A stretch of 17,929 nt of DNA from JBBRSC01 sp038245795 (GTDB lineage Bacteria; Actinomycetota; Acidimicrobiia; Acidimicrobiales; Microtrichaceae), in NCBI GenBank assembly GCA_038245795.1, contig JBBRSC010000044.1:1-17929 (forward strand). Direction: 5' to 3'. Shown here in pieces: positions 8,188-15,095 of this stretch. Numbering within the stretch: position 1 is the stretch's first letter; each line of letters starts with the position of its first letter. The notes under the pieces are model-generated. The model searched no databases and was not told where the DNA came from. It saw only the letters and a program-made list of their open reading frames with translations. The position numbers and the translations under genes were made by a program.

Positions 8188-9287
8188 GGTCGATCATTGT
8201 TCCCGCGACGAGCCTCGGCCGCCACCTCGGCGGCGTGCAGGGCAGCGAACGCCCATGACGCGTGCTCGGCCACCATGGAGTTGTCGTGATCGAGGTGGCT
8301 CACGACCGCCGCCATCACCGGCGCTGGTGCTGGGCCGCCAGCCAGATTCGCAGAGTTCCCGAGGATCACCAGCAGGTTCCGCCGGATGATCGCCGCATCA
8401 CGACCGGGGACATACCAGCGCCGCGCCCGATCCAACAGTTCGGCATCGGTGGCCTGTAACCACTCGACCGCGTCCACGGCACCCGATGTCTCATGATCCC
8501 TGGCGCTGGCCACGTCAGGATCTCCCAGGCTCCGACGGGTCGGTGGGCAGACCTCCTGGCAGTCGTCGCAGCCGTAGATACGCTGGCCCACCGCCGAACG
8601 AAGTTCCAGGGGGATCGGTTCCGGAGCTTGCAATACCCATGCCAGACAGCGGCGCGCATCGACGACCCCCGGCTCGACAATGGCACCGGTCGGACACGCG
8701 TCGATGCAACGTCGACACGGTCCGCACTCGTCGGCCGCCGGGAGCGCGGTGCGTTCGAGCAGGGCCGAGGTGATCACTGACCCGATGACGACGAAGCTTC
8801 CGCGGCCACCCCGCAGCAACACGTTGGAGTTCTTGCCGGCGAACCCGAGCCCGGCCCGCCACGCAGCTTCGCGATCGACGACCGCGTTGTCATCGCTGAC
8901 AACGCGGGCGCGATGTCCGCGGTCGATCAACTCTGCGGCCACCGCACCGAGCGCCGCGTCGAGCTCTGCGTAGATATCGCGCTGCGCGTAGCGGGCGATC
9001 TGGGCCCAGACCTGTTCGTCCCCGCCGGACGTGCTTGCGACGGTGCTGTCGCCGTAGGCCCAGGCTCCCACCACGATCGAGTTCGCTCCGGTCAGCGCCC
9101 GGCGCGGATCGCTCGACCGTGCCGGACTGCGCAGGGTGAACTGCATGGTGGCGGCGAAACCGGCTGCACGATGCTGCTCGAGCGCGGTGCGCGTCGCGGA
9201 CCAAGAGGACAATGGGCAGCACTCAACGGCGGCCAGACCTGCCGCAAGGCCAACCTCGCGGAGCTCGCCCGCCAGGCCAACCGTCAT
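8184..9287 (-). CDS. queG: Epoxyqueuosine reductase QueG
   Basis: A 367-residue cytoplasmic iron-sulfur enzyme that reduces epoxyqueuosine to queuosine in tRNA, the last step of queuosine synthesis, using cobalamin. Two 4Fe-4S clusters are visible: C188-x2-C191-x2-C194-x3-C198, followed by C214, and C240-x2-C243-x3-C247 in YGCDDCQEVCP. The sequence between them (GAIVEPGVVDARRCLAW) is typical of the family. The proposed catalytic aspartate lies in DDNAVVDREAAWRAGLGFAGKN, probably D133. The C-terminus (ILGNSANLAGG; HLDHDNSMVAEHASWAFAAL) looks like the HEAT-type repeat that binds tRNA. The length matches QueG. The ATG at 9287 follows the DUF952 stop by 24 nt with no clear Shine-Dalgarno. No other queuosine gene lies in the window. 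Confidence 0.9.
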   Translation of the reverse strand: MTVGLAGELREVGLAAGLAAVECCPLSSWSATRTALEQHRAAGFAATMQFTLRSPARSSDPRRALTGANSIVVGAWAYGDSTVASTSGGDEQVWAQIARYAQRDIYAELDAALGAVAAELIDRGHRARVVSDDNAVVDREAAWRAGLGFAGKNSNVLLRGGRGSFVVIGSVITSALLERTALPAADECGPCRRCIDACPTGAIVEPGVVDARRCLAWVLQAPEPIPLELRSAVGQRIYGCDDCQEVCPPTRRSLGDPDVASARDHETSGAVDAVEWLQATDAELLDRARRWYVPGRDAAIIRRNLLVILGNSANLAGGPAPAPVMAAVVSHLDHDNSMVAEHASWAFAALHAAEVAAEARRGNNDRP

Positions 9288-9311
9288 GTCGGGCGCGTCA
9301 TGTGGCGAGCG

Positions 9312-9671
9312 TCATATGGGGAGTGGTGGCTCGTCGAAGACGTCGGCGTCGTTGCGTCGGTAGAGCGTGGTCCGCTGCGCTGCACCCAGATCAAGCGCTG
9401 CATAGAGATGAGGGAACACCATGCCGGGCGAGGGCGGGTCGCCCTCCTCCCAGACCACATGCGGCGCCAGATCCGTCTCACGAAACCAGGCCAGGATGAG
9501 CTCCGCTTCGTCAGCGAAGAGCAGGTTTGCGGGGATCGACACCTGGGCCGGTGTCGAGAGGTGCACGAACCCACCGGGCCCTGGCTCGACGACCCCGCGC
9601 TCGGTCGCAAGCCGATGCTGTTCGTCGGTCATGAGGTGGAGCAGCCATGGGCCAGCGACGACTGCGCTCAC
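9312..9671 (-). CDS. DUF952 family protein
   Basis: A 119-residue protein that fits DUF952, a widespread family of small soluble proteins with no settled function. The family pattern is visible: a histidine near the N-terminus (H12 in LLHLM), GFVHLST (34-40), NLLFAD (49-54), VVWEEG with the Trp-Glu pair at 74-75, and FPHLY (86-90). The conserved His, Glu and Pro-His residues suggest a small-ligand or catalytic pocket, but no reaction is known to me. The start is GTG and overlaps the nuclease stop by 4 nt (GTGA), and queG begins 24 nt downstream, so it is translationally coupled in the operon. Confidence 0.8.
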   Translation of the reverse strand: MSAVVAGPWLLHLMTDEQHRLATERGVVEPGPGGFVHLSTPAQVSIPANLLFADEAELILAWFRETDLAPHVVWEEGDPPSPGMVFPHLYAALDLGAAQRTTLYRRNDADVFDEPPLPI

Positions 9672-10993
9672 GACATCCGCACAATCACGTCAGAACTCAC
9701 GGTGTTTGCGCCCTGATCGCGGGCGCCGTCGCGAATCCGCCGATCGTTGGATGCGACCACCACAGGTGTCATCGCCGGAATCGCTGCGATCATCTCGAGG
9801 ATGCGGTCGTCGGCCTCGACACCGGCGGGCGTGAACTGGACCCGTACCCGCGCCGATCCCGTGGCCCGGGGACTCGACCCGTCATCGACGCCGTCGAAGA
9901 TCACGTGGATCTCGGTGCCATGGCGATTGCCGAGATCCGTGAGGAGGTCGATCAGTCGTTGGCGTTGCAGCGAACCGTTCAGCGCGGGCCACCCCGTCAT
10001 GGCAACATTCCACCCGTCAACGAGCGCCACCGCCGCGGGCAGGCCGAACAGCTCACGGGCGGCCTCGACGCTGCCGTCGACCATCCCGCGGGTCAACCGG
10101 TGAGGTCGGCGACGAGGCGAACGTCGGCTCGGCGGAAGAGGCGGCGGAGTCGGGCCCTGCGAGCGTGGCTGTTCACGGGTCGGATCCAGTAAATCGGCCG
10201 CCGCACCCACGTGATCAGCGAGTTGGATCGCAACTTCCTGGAGATCATCGATGCGACGGAGCATGGCAGCGAGATGGGCACCGGCCGCTTCAATGGCCGC
10301 GGCATCGACGGCGGATTGGCTGGCTGCGGCGACCGGTTCGGCCCGCGCCGACTCCCGTCGCACCCGATCGAGTTCCTCTGAGACCGCGCGATGTTCGCGG
10401 ATTCGTCCCGCCTCTCGTGCCTCGATGGCCTTGAGCTCGCGGACGGCCCGTTGCCGTTCCGACGACCGGAGTTGCGCGTCGTTCTCGGCACTCTCGGCTC
10501 GAGCCTCCGCGCCCACCAGCGCCGCGTCGGCCGCCTCCAGCCGACGGGTCAGCCCGTCGATAGCGCGACCCGACTCCGCGAGCTGAACCAGCTGCTCGAC
10601 GACCTGACGTTCGCTGATCTCGAGCCGCCGGGCCAGCGATCGATCCTCGGCGAGTTGGCCCTGCGCCGCCGACAGCTGCGCGAACTGGCCCGCCTCGTCA
10701 TCGAGGATCTCCTCCCATCTGTCCTCACGGCTGAGCCAGGCCCGCTGACCGTCCGTCAACTCGTCATCCTTCGCGCAGGCCTCTGCGACCACCCGACGAA
10801 AGACAACGTCGTCCAAGGCTCGCAAGGCGGCGGTCAGCGCAGCCTGCGGGATGCGGGAAAATTGCATGTACGGACGCAGCGCAGCGGGCGGCGGAGCCGA
10901 CGAGGGATCGGTGGCGGCGCGGCGCGCCACAGCTATCGCCACCTCCAGTACCGGTCGGAGGACCTCGCGTCGCGCCTCGTCACCCACGATCAC
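9668..10993 (-). CDS. NYN-domain (YacP-like) nuclease with long coiled coil
   Basis: A 441-residue protein. Residues 315-441 form a NYN/PIN-like RNase domain: VALVDGWNVAM (D326, N329), VIFDGVDDG (D367), EADDRILEMI (D396) and VVVASNDRRIRDGA (D417), giving the acidic set that binds metal in YacP/Rae1-like nucleases. Residues 1-100 are helical, with an alanine-rich block and acidic and tryptophan-bearing segments (DELTDGQRAWLSREDRWEEI). About 105-265 is a predicted coiled coil rich in Ala, Arg, Glu and Gln, and 280-300 is a Pro/Arg-rich linker. An RNA-processing or ribosome-associated role is inferred from the domain only. The start is GTG, overlapping the zinc-ribbon gene stop by 4 nt. The stop overlaps the DUF952 start in the same way. 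Confidence 0.83.
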   Translation of the reverse strand: MIVGDEARREVLRPVLEVAIAVARRAATDPSSAPPPAALRPYMQFSRIPQAALTAALRALDDVVFRRVVAEACAKDDELTDGQRAWLSREDRWEEILDDEAGQFAQLSAAQGQLAEDRSLARRLEISERQVVEQLVQLAESGRAIDGLTRRLEAADAALVGAEARAESAENDAQLRSSERQRAVRELKAIEAREAGRIREHRAVSEELDRVRRESARAEPVAAASQSAVDAAAIEAAGAHLAAMLRRIDDLQEVAIQLADHVGAAADLLDPTREQPRSQGPTPPPLPPSRRSPRRRPHRLTRGMVDGSVEAARELFGLPAAVALVDGWNVAMTGWPALNGSLQRQRLIDLLTDLGNRHGTEIHVIFDGVDDGSSPRATGSARVRVQFTPAGVEADDRILEMIAAIPAMTPVVVASNDRRIRDGARDQGANTVSSDVIVRMS

Positions 10994-11238
10994 TCGGCTG
11001 GGGCGCGCTGATCGGCCTCGCCAGCAACCGCGTCAGCGTCGAGTTCCACCACGAACTCGTCGGTGCCGCACCAACGGCAGCGCACGTCGGCGATCGATGA
11101 TGACAGCACCTCGACATCGTCGATCTGGAGATCGCCACCAACGGTGTAGTGGTGGAACGAGCGGGTGGTGCGGGTCTCCGTGACGTCGAAACGGGTGAGG
11201 TTCCCGCAGGCTGTGCAGCGGTAGCGGACATCTTCCAT
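10990..11238 (-). CDS. Small zinc-ribbon protein
   Basis: An 82-residue protein with two CxxC knuckles, C8-x2-C11 (YRCTACGNLTRFDV) and C54-x2-C57 (VRCRWCGTDEFVVEL), separated by 42 residues. This is the arrangement of a treble-clef or zinc-ribbon fold. The middle contains aromatic and His residues (SFHHYTVGGDLQ). The tail is acidic. A nucleic-acid or protein-binding role is likely, but no function is established. It is the first gene of the minus-strand operon. Its stop overlaps the nuclease GTG (GTGA), so the two are translationally coupled. The ATG at 11238 lies six nt after a TAGAGT -10 box, with no Shine-Dalgarno, which suggests leaderless translation. Confidence 0.75.
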   Translation of the reverse strand: MEDVRYRCTACGNLTRFDVTETRTTRSFHHYTVGGDLQIDDVEVLSSSIADVRCRWCGTDEFVVELDADAVAGEADQRAPAE

Positions 11239-11244
11239 GTGGAC

Positions 11245-11250
11245 ACTCTA
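11245..11250 (-). promoter_or_regulatory. Predicted -10 box of the zinc-ribbon gene/operon promoter (leaderless)
   Basis: On the minus strand the sequence reads TAGAGT, then six bases, then the ATG at 11238. This fits the actinobacterial TANNNT -10 box and puts transcription start at or within one base of the start codon. No purine-rich ribosome-binding site is present. No convincing -35 box is seen at the expected distance. Confidence 0.5.
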
Positions 11251-11274
11251 GCGAGGACGATTCGGAGCGGGTCC

Positions 11275-11303
11275 TTGACCTCCGAACACTCGTTCGATAG
11301 GAA
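11275..11303 (+). promoter_or_regulatory. Predicted promoter of the exonuclease/UvrC-like gene
   Basis: TTGACC at 11275-11280 is followed after 17 nt by TAGGAA at 11298-11303, a fair -35/-10 pair for the housekeeping sigma factor. The expected start site falls at about 11310, one base before the ATG at 11311, so the mRNA may be leaderless. The AGGA inside the -10 box also lies eight nt before the ATG and could act as a Shine-Dalgarno if transcription began further upstream. The two readings cannot be separated by sequence. Confidence 0.45.
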
Positions 11304-11310
11304 TCACCGG

Positions 11311-13038
11311 ATGGCCGCCGGGATCACGACACCAACACAGGGATCCTTCGAGGAGCTGGGCACACCGCTGATCGACGTCACGTTCTGCGTGATCGACCTC
11401 GAGACCACGGGAGGATCGCCACTGAACGATCGCATCACGGAGATCGGGGCGGTCAAGGTTCGTGCCGGTGAATGCCTGGGAACGCTGCAGACGATGGTCA
11501 ATCCGGGGTGCGCCATTCCGCCGTCGATCACCGTGCTGACGGGGATCAGCGAGCACATGGTCAGCCGGGCGCCGCGCATCGAAGAGGTGCTCGGGAACCT
11601 CACCGATTTCATCGGCGATGCCGTCATCGTGGGCCACAACGTGCGATTCGATGTCGGGTTCCTCAATGCGGCGCTCGAACGTGATGGTCGCGACGCCCTC
11701 AGCGACGTCCGGATCGACACGGTGACGCTGGCGCGGCGTCTGCTCCGCGATGAGGTTCCCAACTGCAAACTCGGGACCCTCGCCCGCCAACTTCGCCTCG
11801 CGCACCAACCGTCGCACCGCGCGCTCGACGATGCGTGGGCCACCGCCGATCTCTTACATGTGCTCCTCGAACGAGCCCAGACCATGGGCGTCACCGGCCT
11901 CGACGATCTCCGACAACTGCCCACCATGGCGGCCGGGCCACATGCCGACAAGCTGCGACTGACCGAACGTCTCCCGCGCACCCCCGGGGTGTATCTGTTC
12001 CGGGACCGGGCGGGACGTGTGCTCTACGTGGGCAAGGCCACCAATCTGCGCGCCCGCGTCCGGTCCTACTTCGCCTCCGACGACCGTCGCAAGATCGGCC
12101 AACTGCTCAGAGAAACCGAACAGATCGACCACAAACGGTGCGCTGATCCGTTTGAGGCACGCGTCCTCGAGATTCGGCTCATCCACCATCTCCGACCGCG
12201 CTTCAACCGTGAAGCGAACCGCTTCGACTCGCAGGTCTTCGTGAAGCTCTCGCTGGGCGAGCGTCTGCCTCGACTCACCGTGGTCCGCCAAGCGCGTGAC
12301 GACGGAGCGCTCTACCTCGGGCCACTGCCATCGCGCCGCTCCGCCACCCTGGCAATCGAGGCCATCCACACCGTCATGCCGCTCCGCCGCTGTACCGCGC
12401 GGCCTGGTCGCGGCAGCCGGTCCGGGCCGTGCATCCCCGCACAACTCGGTGTCGCCATGTGCGCGTGTACCGAGTCCTTCGATCCTGCTCTCTACGTCGA
12501 GATCGTGGCCCGCGCCGAGCATGCGTTGCGCCGTCAGCCGGAACTGCTGATCGAACCGCTGCACGCCAAGATGAACGGGCTCGCCCTCGAGGAACGATTC
12601 GAGGATGCCGCTGCCGTCCGGGATCGACTGGCAGCCCTGACCGACCTCCTCCGCCGACAACGTCGATTCGATCGGTGGCGCGATCTCGAACGCCTGGTGG
12701 TGCGACAACGCAACGGCATTGCCATCGAGCTGCGACGAGGCCGTCTGACCAGGATCTGGGTGCCACCGGAACCCCACGAGATGGCGGGGCGGCTCCCGGG
12801 GACGGCCATCACCGCCCGCGAGGTCGAAGCGCTGCCACCCGATCCTGGGCCACCCGGCTCGGGGCCGTTGCCCATGGAGCTCACCGATGAGTTGTCATGC
12901 GTCGACAGCTGGCTGAATCGTCATGCCGCAACGCTGCGGGTCGAGCGGATCGAGGGCACGTTGGCATCTCCGGTCAGCGAACTCCCACACTTCCACCCGG
13001 CGCCCACTCAGCTCAGGGACGGTTCGAGACCTCGATGA
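11311..13038 (+). CDS. DEDDh exonuclease fused to UvrC-like GIY-YIG nuclease
   Basis: A 575-residue fusion. The first 190 or so residues are a DEDDh 3'-5' exonuclease like the DNA polymerase III epsilon subunit: FCVIDLETTGG (D29, E31), VGHNVRFDVGFLN (D114) and HRALDDA (H169, D174). A GIY-YIG domain follows, starting at LPRTPGVYLF (GVY at 226-228) and VLYVGKATNLRARVRSYF (YVG at 239-241), with the metal-binding glutamate E287 in EARVLEIRLI. Next come a UvrC-like cysteine-bearing segment and a UVR-type helix pair (LALEERFEDAAAVRDRLAAL). The C-terminal UvrC endonuclease and HhH domains are absent. It resembles mycobacterial Rv2191, also close to trpD. The frame is open to 11149, but the ATG at 11311 starts just before the exonuclease fold and follows a promoter-like site. 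A DNA repair role is inferred. Confidence 0.88.
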   Translation: MAAGITTPTQGSFEELGTPLIDVTFCVIDLETTGGSPLNDRITEIGAVKVRAGECLGTLQTMVNPGCAIPPSITVLTGISEHMVSRAPRIEEVLGNLTDFIGDAVIVGHNVRFDVGFLNAALERDGRDALSDVRIDTVTLARRLLRDEVPNCKLGTLARQLRLAHQPSHRALDDAWATADLLHVLLERAQTMGVTGLDDLRQLPTMAAGPHADKLRLTERLPRTPGVYLFRDRAGRVLYVGKATNLRARVRSYFASDDRRKIGQLLRETEQIDHKRCADPFEARVLEIRLIHHLRPRFNREANRFDSQVFVKLSLGERLPRLTVVRQARDDGALYLGPLPSRRSATLAIEAIHTVMPLRRCTARPGRGSRSGPCIPAQLGVAMCACTESFDPALYVEIVARAEHALRRQPELLIEPLHAKMNGLALEERFEDAAAVRDRLAALTDLLRRQRRFDRWRDLERLVVRQRNGIAIELRRGRLTRIWVPPEPHEMAGRLPGTAITAREVEALPPDPGPPGSGPLPMELTDELSCVDSWLNRHAATLRVERIEGTLASPVSELPHFHPAPTQLRDGSRPR

Positions 13039-14065
13039 GACGCTCGAGACATCGCTGCGCCGAGCCCGAATCAATCGACTCCGCCGCCAGCGCCAGGCCG
13101 TCCGACAGATCATCGCAACGACCGGCCACCACGAACCCGGCCGCGGCATTGAGACGAACGAGGTCGCGTCGTCGTCCGCCCCCCCCGGCCAGGATCTCGC
13201 GGGCGACGTCGGCGTTGGCATCGGGGGCACCGACGCCAAGTTCGTTGACCGGAGTGACCTCCAGCCCGAGGTCCCGCGGGTCGATCTCTCGTACCGTGAC
13301 GACGCCGTCGCTCACGTCATGCACGGTCGTGGGACCGGACAACGTGAGTTCGTCGAGGCCATCGGAGCCATGGACCACCATGGCCCGGATCGCCCCACGG
13401 GAGGCCAGGACACCGGCCACCATGGGCGCCAACGTGGGGTCTGCCACGCCGATGATCTGACGGGTCACCCGACCCGGATGCGACAATGGGCCCAGGATGT
13501 TGAAGACGGTCGGGATGCCGAGCTGAGCTCTCACCGGCCCGACGTGGCGCATCGCTGGGTGGAAGGCGCGAGCGAACGCGAACCCGATGCCGGCTTCAGC
13601 CACGCAGCCCGCGGTCTGCTCGCCGTTCAGATCCACGTTGATGCCCAGCGCTTCGAGCAGGTCGGTTGATCCGCTGGAACTCGAGGCTTTTCTATTGCCG
13701 TGCTTGCAGACAGGGACCCCGCCACCAGCGACCACGAAACACGCCGTCGTGGAAATGTTGAAGGCACGATCCTGGCGCAACGGCGATCCCCCGGTGCCTA
13801 CGATGTCCACCGTCGCCGAGGCGTCCGGAAGTGCGAGCGGCTCCGCAGCCTCGAGCATGGACTCGACCATGGCCGCTACTTCGGTGGCCGTCGCCCTCTT
13901 GGCCGCCAGAGCCACCAGGAACGCCGCAATGTGAACCTCGGAGGTCTCACCGCTCAAGAGGGCTGCAATCGCAGCACGTGCTGTCTCAGTGGAGAGATCA
14001 CGCCCAGCCACGAGATCGCCGAGGACGGCCTTCCAACCGCCAGGTTGTTCGATTCGTTCAGCCAC
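13013..14065 (-). CDS. trpD: Anthranilate phosphoribosyltransferase
   Basis: A 350-residue cytoplasmic enzyme that transfers phosphoribose from PRPP to anthranilate, the second committed step of tryptophan synthesis. The PRPP-binding loop VDIVGTGGSP (GTGGS at 90-94) and the glycine- and serine-rich loop KHGNRKASSSSGSTDLLEALG (121-141) are intact. The segments FAFARAFHPAMRHVGPVRAQLG and FNILGPLSHPG are typical of the family, and the length fits. No other trp gene is present. It lies 9 nt downstream of the whiB gene, so the two may share a transcript. Its 3' end overlaps the convergent exonuclease/UvrC gene by 26 nt. M. tuberculosis trpD (Rv2192c) has the same neighbour. Confidence 0.95.
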   Translation of the reverse strand: MAERIEQPGGWKAVLGDLVAGRDLSTETARAAIAALLSGETSEVHIAAFLVALAAKRATATEVAAMVESMLEAAEPLALPDASATVDIVGTGGSPLRQDRAFNISTTACFVVAGGGVPVCKHGNRKASSSSGSTDLLEALGINVDLNGEQTAGCVAEAGIGFAFARAFHPAMRHVGPVRAQLGIPTVFNILGPLSHPGRVTRQIIGVADPTLAPMVAGVLASRGAIRAMVVHGSDGLDELTLSGPTTVHDVSDGVVTVREIDPRDLGLEVTPVNELGVGAPDANADVAREILAGGGGRRRDLVRLNAAAGFVVAGRCDDLSDGLALAAESIDSGSAQRCLERLIEVSNRP

Positions 14066-14074
14066 AACGCCGAC

Positions 14075-14335
14075 TCAGGAGGCGTGCGCTGCGGTGACGT
14101 CCTGCTGACGGACTCGTCGGCGGCGTCGGACGATACGAAGGCGTTCCCGTTCAGTCGCGCCGCCCCAGACACCGTTCTTCTCACGGTGTTCGATGGCATG
14201 CTCCAAACACTCGTCGTTCACGGGGCACTGCCCGCACACAACCTTGGCGTCGTCGGCGTCTTCTTCAGTTTGAGGGTAAAAGATGGTGGGGTCGAGACCA
14301 CGACACGCGGCCCGTCCTACCCAATTGCGATCCAT
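14075..14335 (-). CDS. WhiB-family iron-sulfur transcriptional regulator
   Basis: An 86-residue WhiB-like protein, a family confined to actinobacteria and their phages. Its 4Fe-4S cluster senses oxygen, nitric oxide or redox state, and many members bind the housekeeping sigma factor. The four cysteine ligands are C11, C34, C37 and C43 (VVCGQCPVNDEC), and the turn GVWGG is at 55-59. An arginine-rich DNA-binding tail follows (RERLRIVRRRRRVRQQ). The ATG at 14335 has GAGG ten nt upstream; a TTG at 14374 in the same frame would add 13 residues that look like leader sequence, so I prefer the ATG. It lies downstream of the DUF3501 gene and just upstream of trpD, so a redox regulator closes the redox cluster. 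The WhiB subgroup is not clear. Confidence 0.93.
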   Translation of the reverse strand: MDRNWVGRAACRGLDPTIFYPQTEEDADDAKVVCGQCPVNDECLEHAIEHREKNGVWGGATERERLRIVRRRRRVRQQDVTAAHAS

Positions 14336-14390
14336 TGGCCGAGATCCTCGCGGGAGTCCCCGGGCACTGTCCAATTACATACGACAGCCA

Positions 14391-15017
14391 TCACGCACCG
14401 AGGTCAAGAGCCAGTTCTGCCATCGTCTCAGCACTCAGAGTGGTCGATTCCTCGTAGTCTGGATGGTCGATGACGAGCGTCGCTGGTCCCTCCGGGAAGG
14501 CAACGACCTGCTCGGGGGTGAACTCGAAGCGGATGTAGTGCACGGCAGCGGTGATCTCGTCGCGTGTGAGCTGGCTGGCGTGGGATTCCTCGGCGAGACA
14601 ACGCACTTCGGATCCGTCGTGGAGCCGCAGGAGTACGGAGGTCTCGATGCCGAGGAGCTTCGGTAGCCAGATCCGCAGCGCCGGCTCGCTGGTGAGCTCG
14701 ATGAAGAGCGTGGCGGAGAGTGCGCCCGGCTCGGGGATGAGCGGGTTGTAGGCGCGCAGCTCGTTCTCGATGCCTTCGTCGGAGATGATCTTTTCGACGC
14801 GGGCCATCTCTTGGATCTGGAATCGCATCGTCTCGCGGTTCTCGAACAGGAACGTGATGTGCGCACCAACAGCAACCCGGCGGCGTTTCTTCAGCTGGAT
14901 GATCTGCTCGCGGAAACCTTCGCGCTCGTTTTCATAGGCGCGCAGGTCGGCGATGTCCGCCAAGGTCAGCTTGCGGGTGGAGGGTGAGTCAGTTCGTTGG
15001 GGGGTGTCGGTGGTCAT
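14391..15017 (-). CDS. DUF3501 family protein
   Basis: A 208-residue soluble protein that I assign to DUF3501. This family is commonly found next to rubrerythrin and a GlpC/HdrD-like iron-sulfur protein, as here. Features are the basic helix QLKKRRRVAVG (41-51), FLFENRETMRFQIQEMARVE (57-75, with FEN and QIQEM), ENELRAYNPLIPEPG (84-98) and a beta-rich second half ending in VVAFPEGPATLVIDHPDY. It contains a single cysteine and no membrane segment. Function is unknown; the context suggests it helps the peroxide-reducing chain. The ATG is preceded by GAGG four nt upstream. It starts 78 nt after the iron-sulfur gene stop. Confidence 0.8.
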   Translation of the reverse strand: MTTDTPQRTDSPSTRKLTLADIADLRAYENEREGFREQIIQLKKRRRVAVGAHITFLFENRETMRFQIQEMARVEKIISDEGIENELRAYNPLIPEPGALSATLFIELTSEPALRIWLPKLLGIETSVLLRLHDGSEVRCLAEESHASQLTRDEITAAVHYIRFEFTPEQVVAFPEGPATLVIDHPDYEESTTLSAETMAELALDLGA

Positions 15018-15055
15018 GTCGCCTCGATTGGCTGGGGGTCTGGTGGTGGGGGACT

Positions 15056-15079
15056 TGGTGACGTCGGGCCTGGTGACGT
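15056..15079. repeat. Short direct repeat between the iron-sulfur gene and the DUF3501 gene
   Basis: TGGTGACGT occurs at 15056-15064 and again at 15071-15079, a spacing of 15 nt. Both copies lie in the 78-nt gap upstream of the DUF3501 start. They could be paired regulator half-sites or chance; no promoter is clear here. Confidence 0.4.
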
Positions 15080-15095
15080 GCTACGTAATGGGGAG

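Noticed and set aside
14336..14374. TTG start giving WhiB 13 more residues
   Set aside because: The ATG at 14335 has a GAGG at a usable distance and starts the protein just before the first conserved cysteine, as in other WhiB proteins.
14366..14407. Promoter for whiB built from TTGACC and TGTAAT on the minus strand
   Set aside because: The spacing is about 22 nt, too long for a standard sigma-70-type promoter, so I did not list it as a feature.
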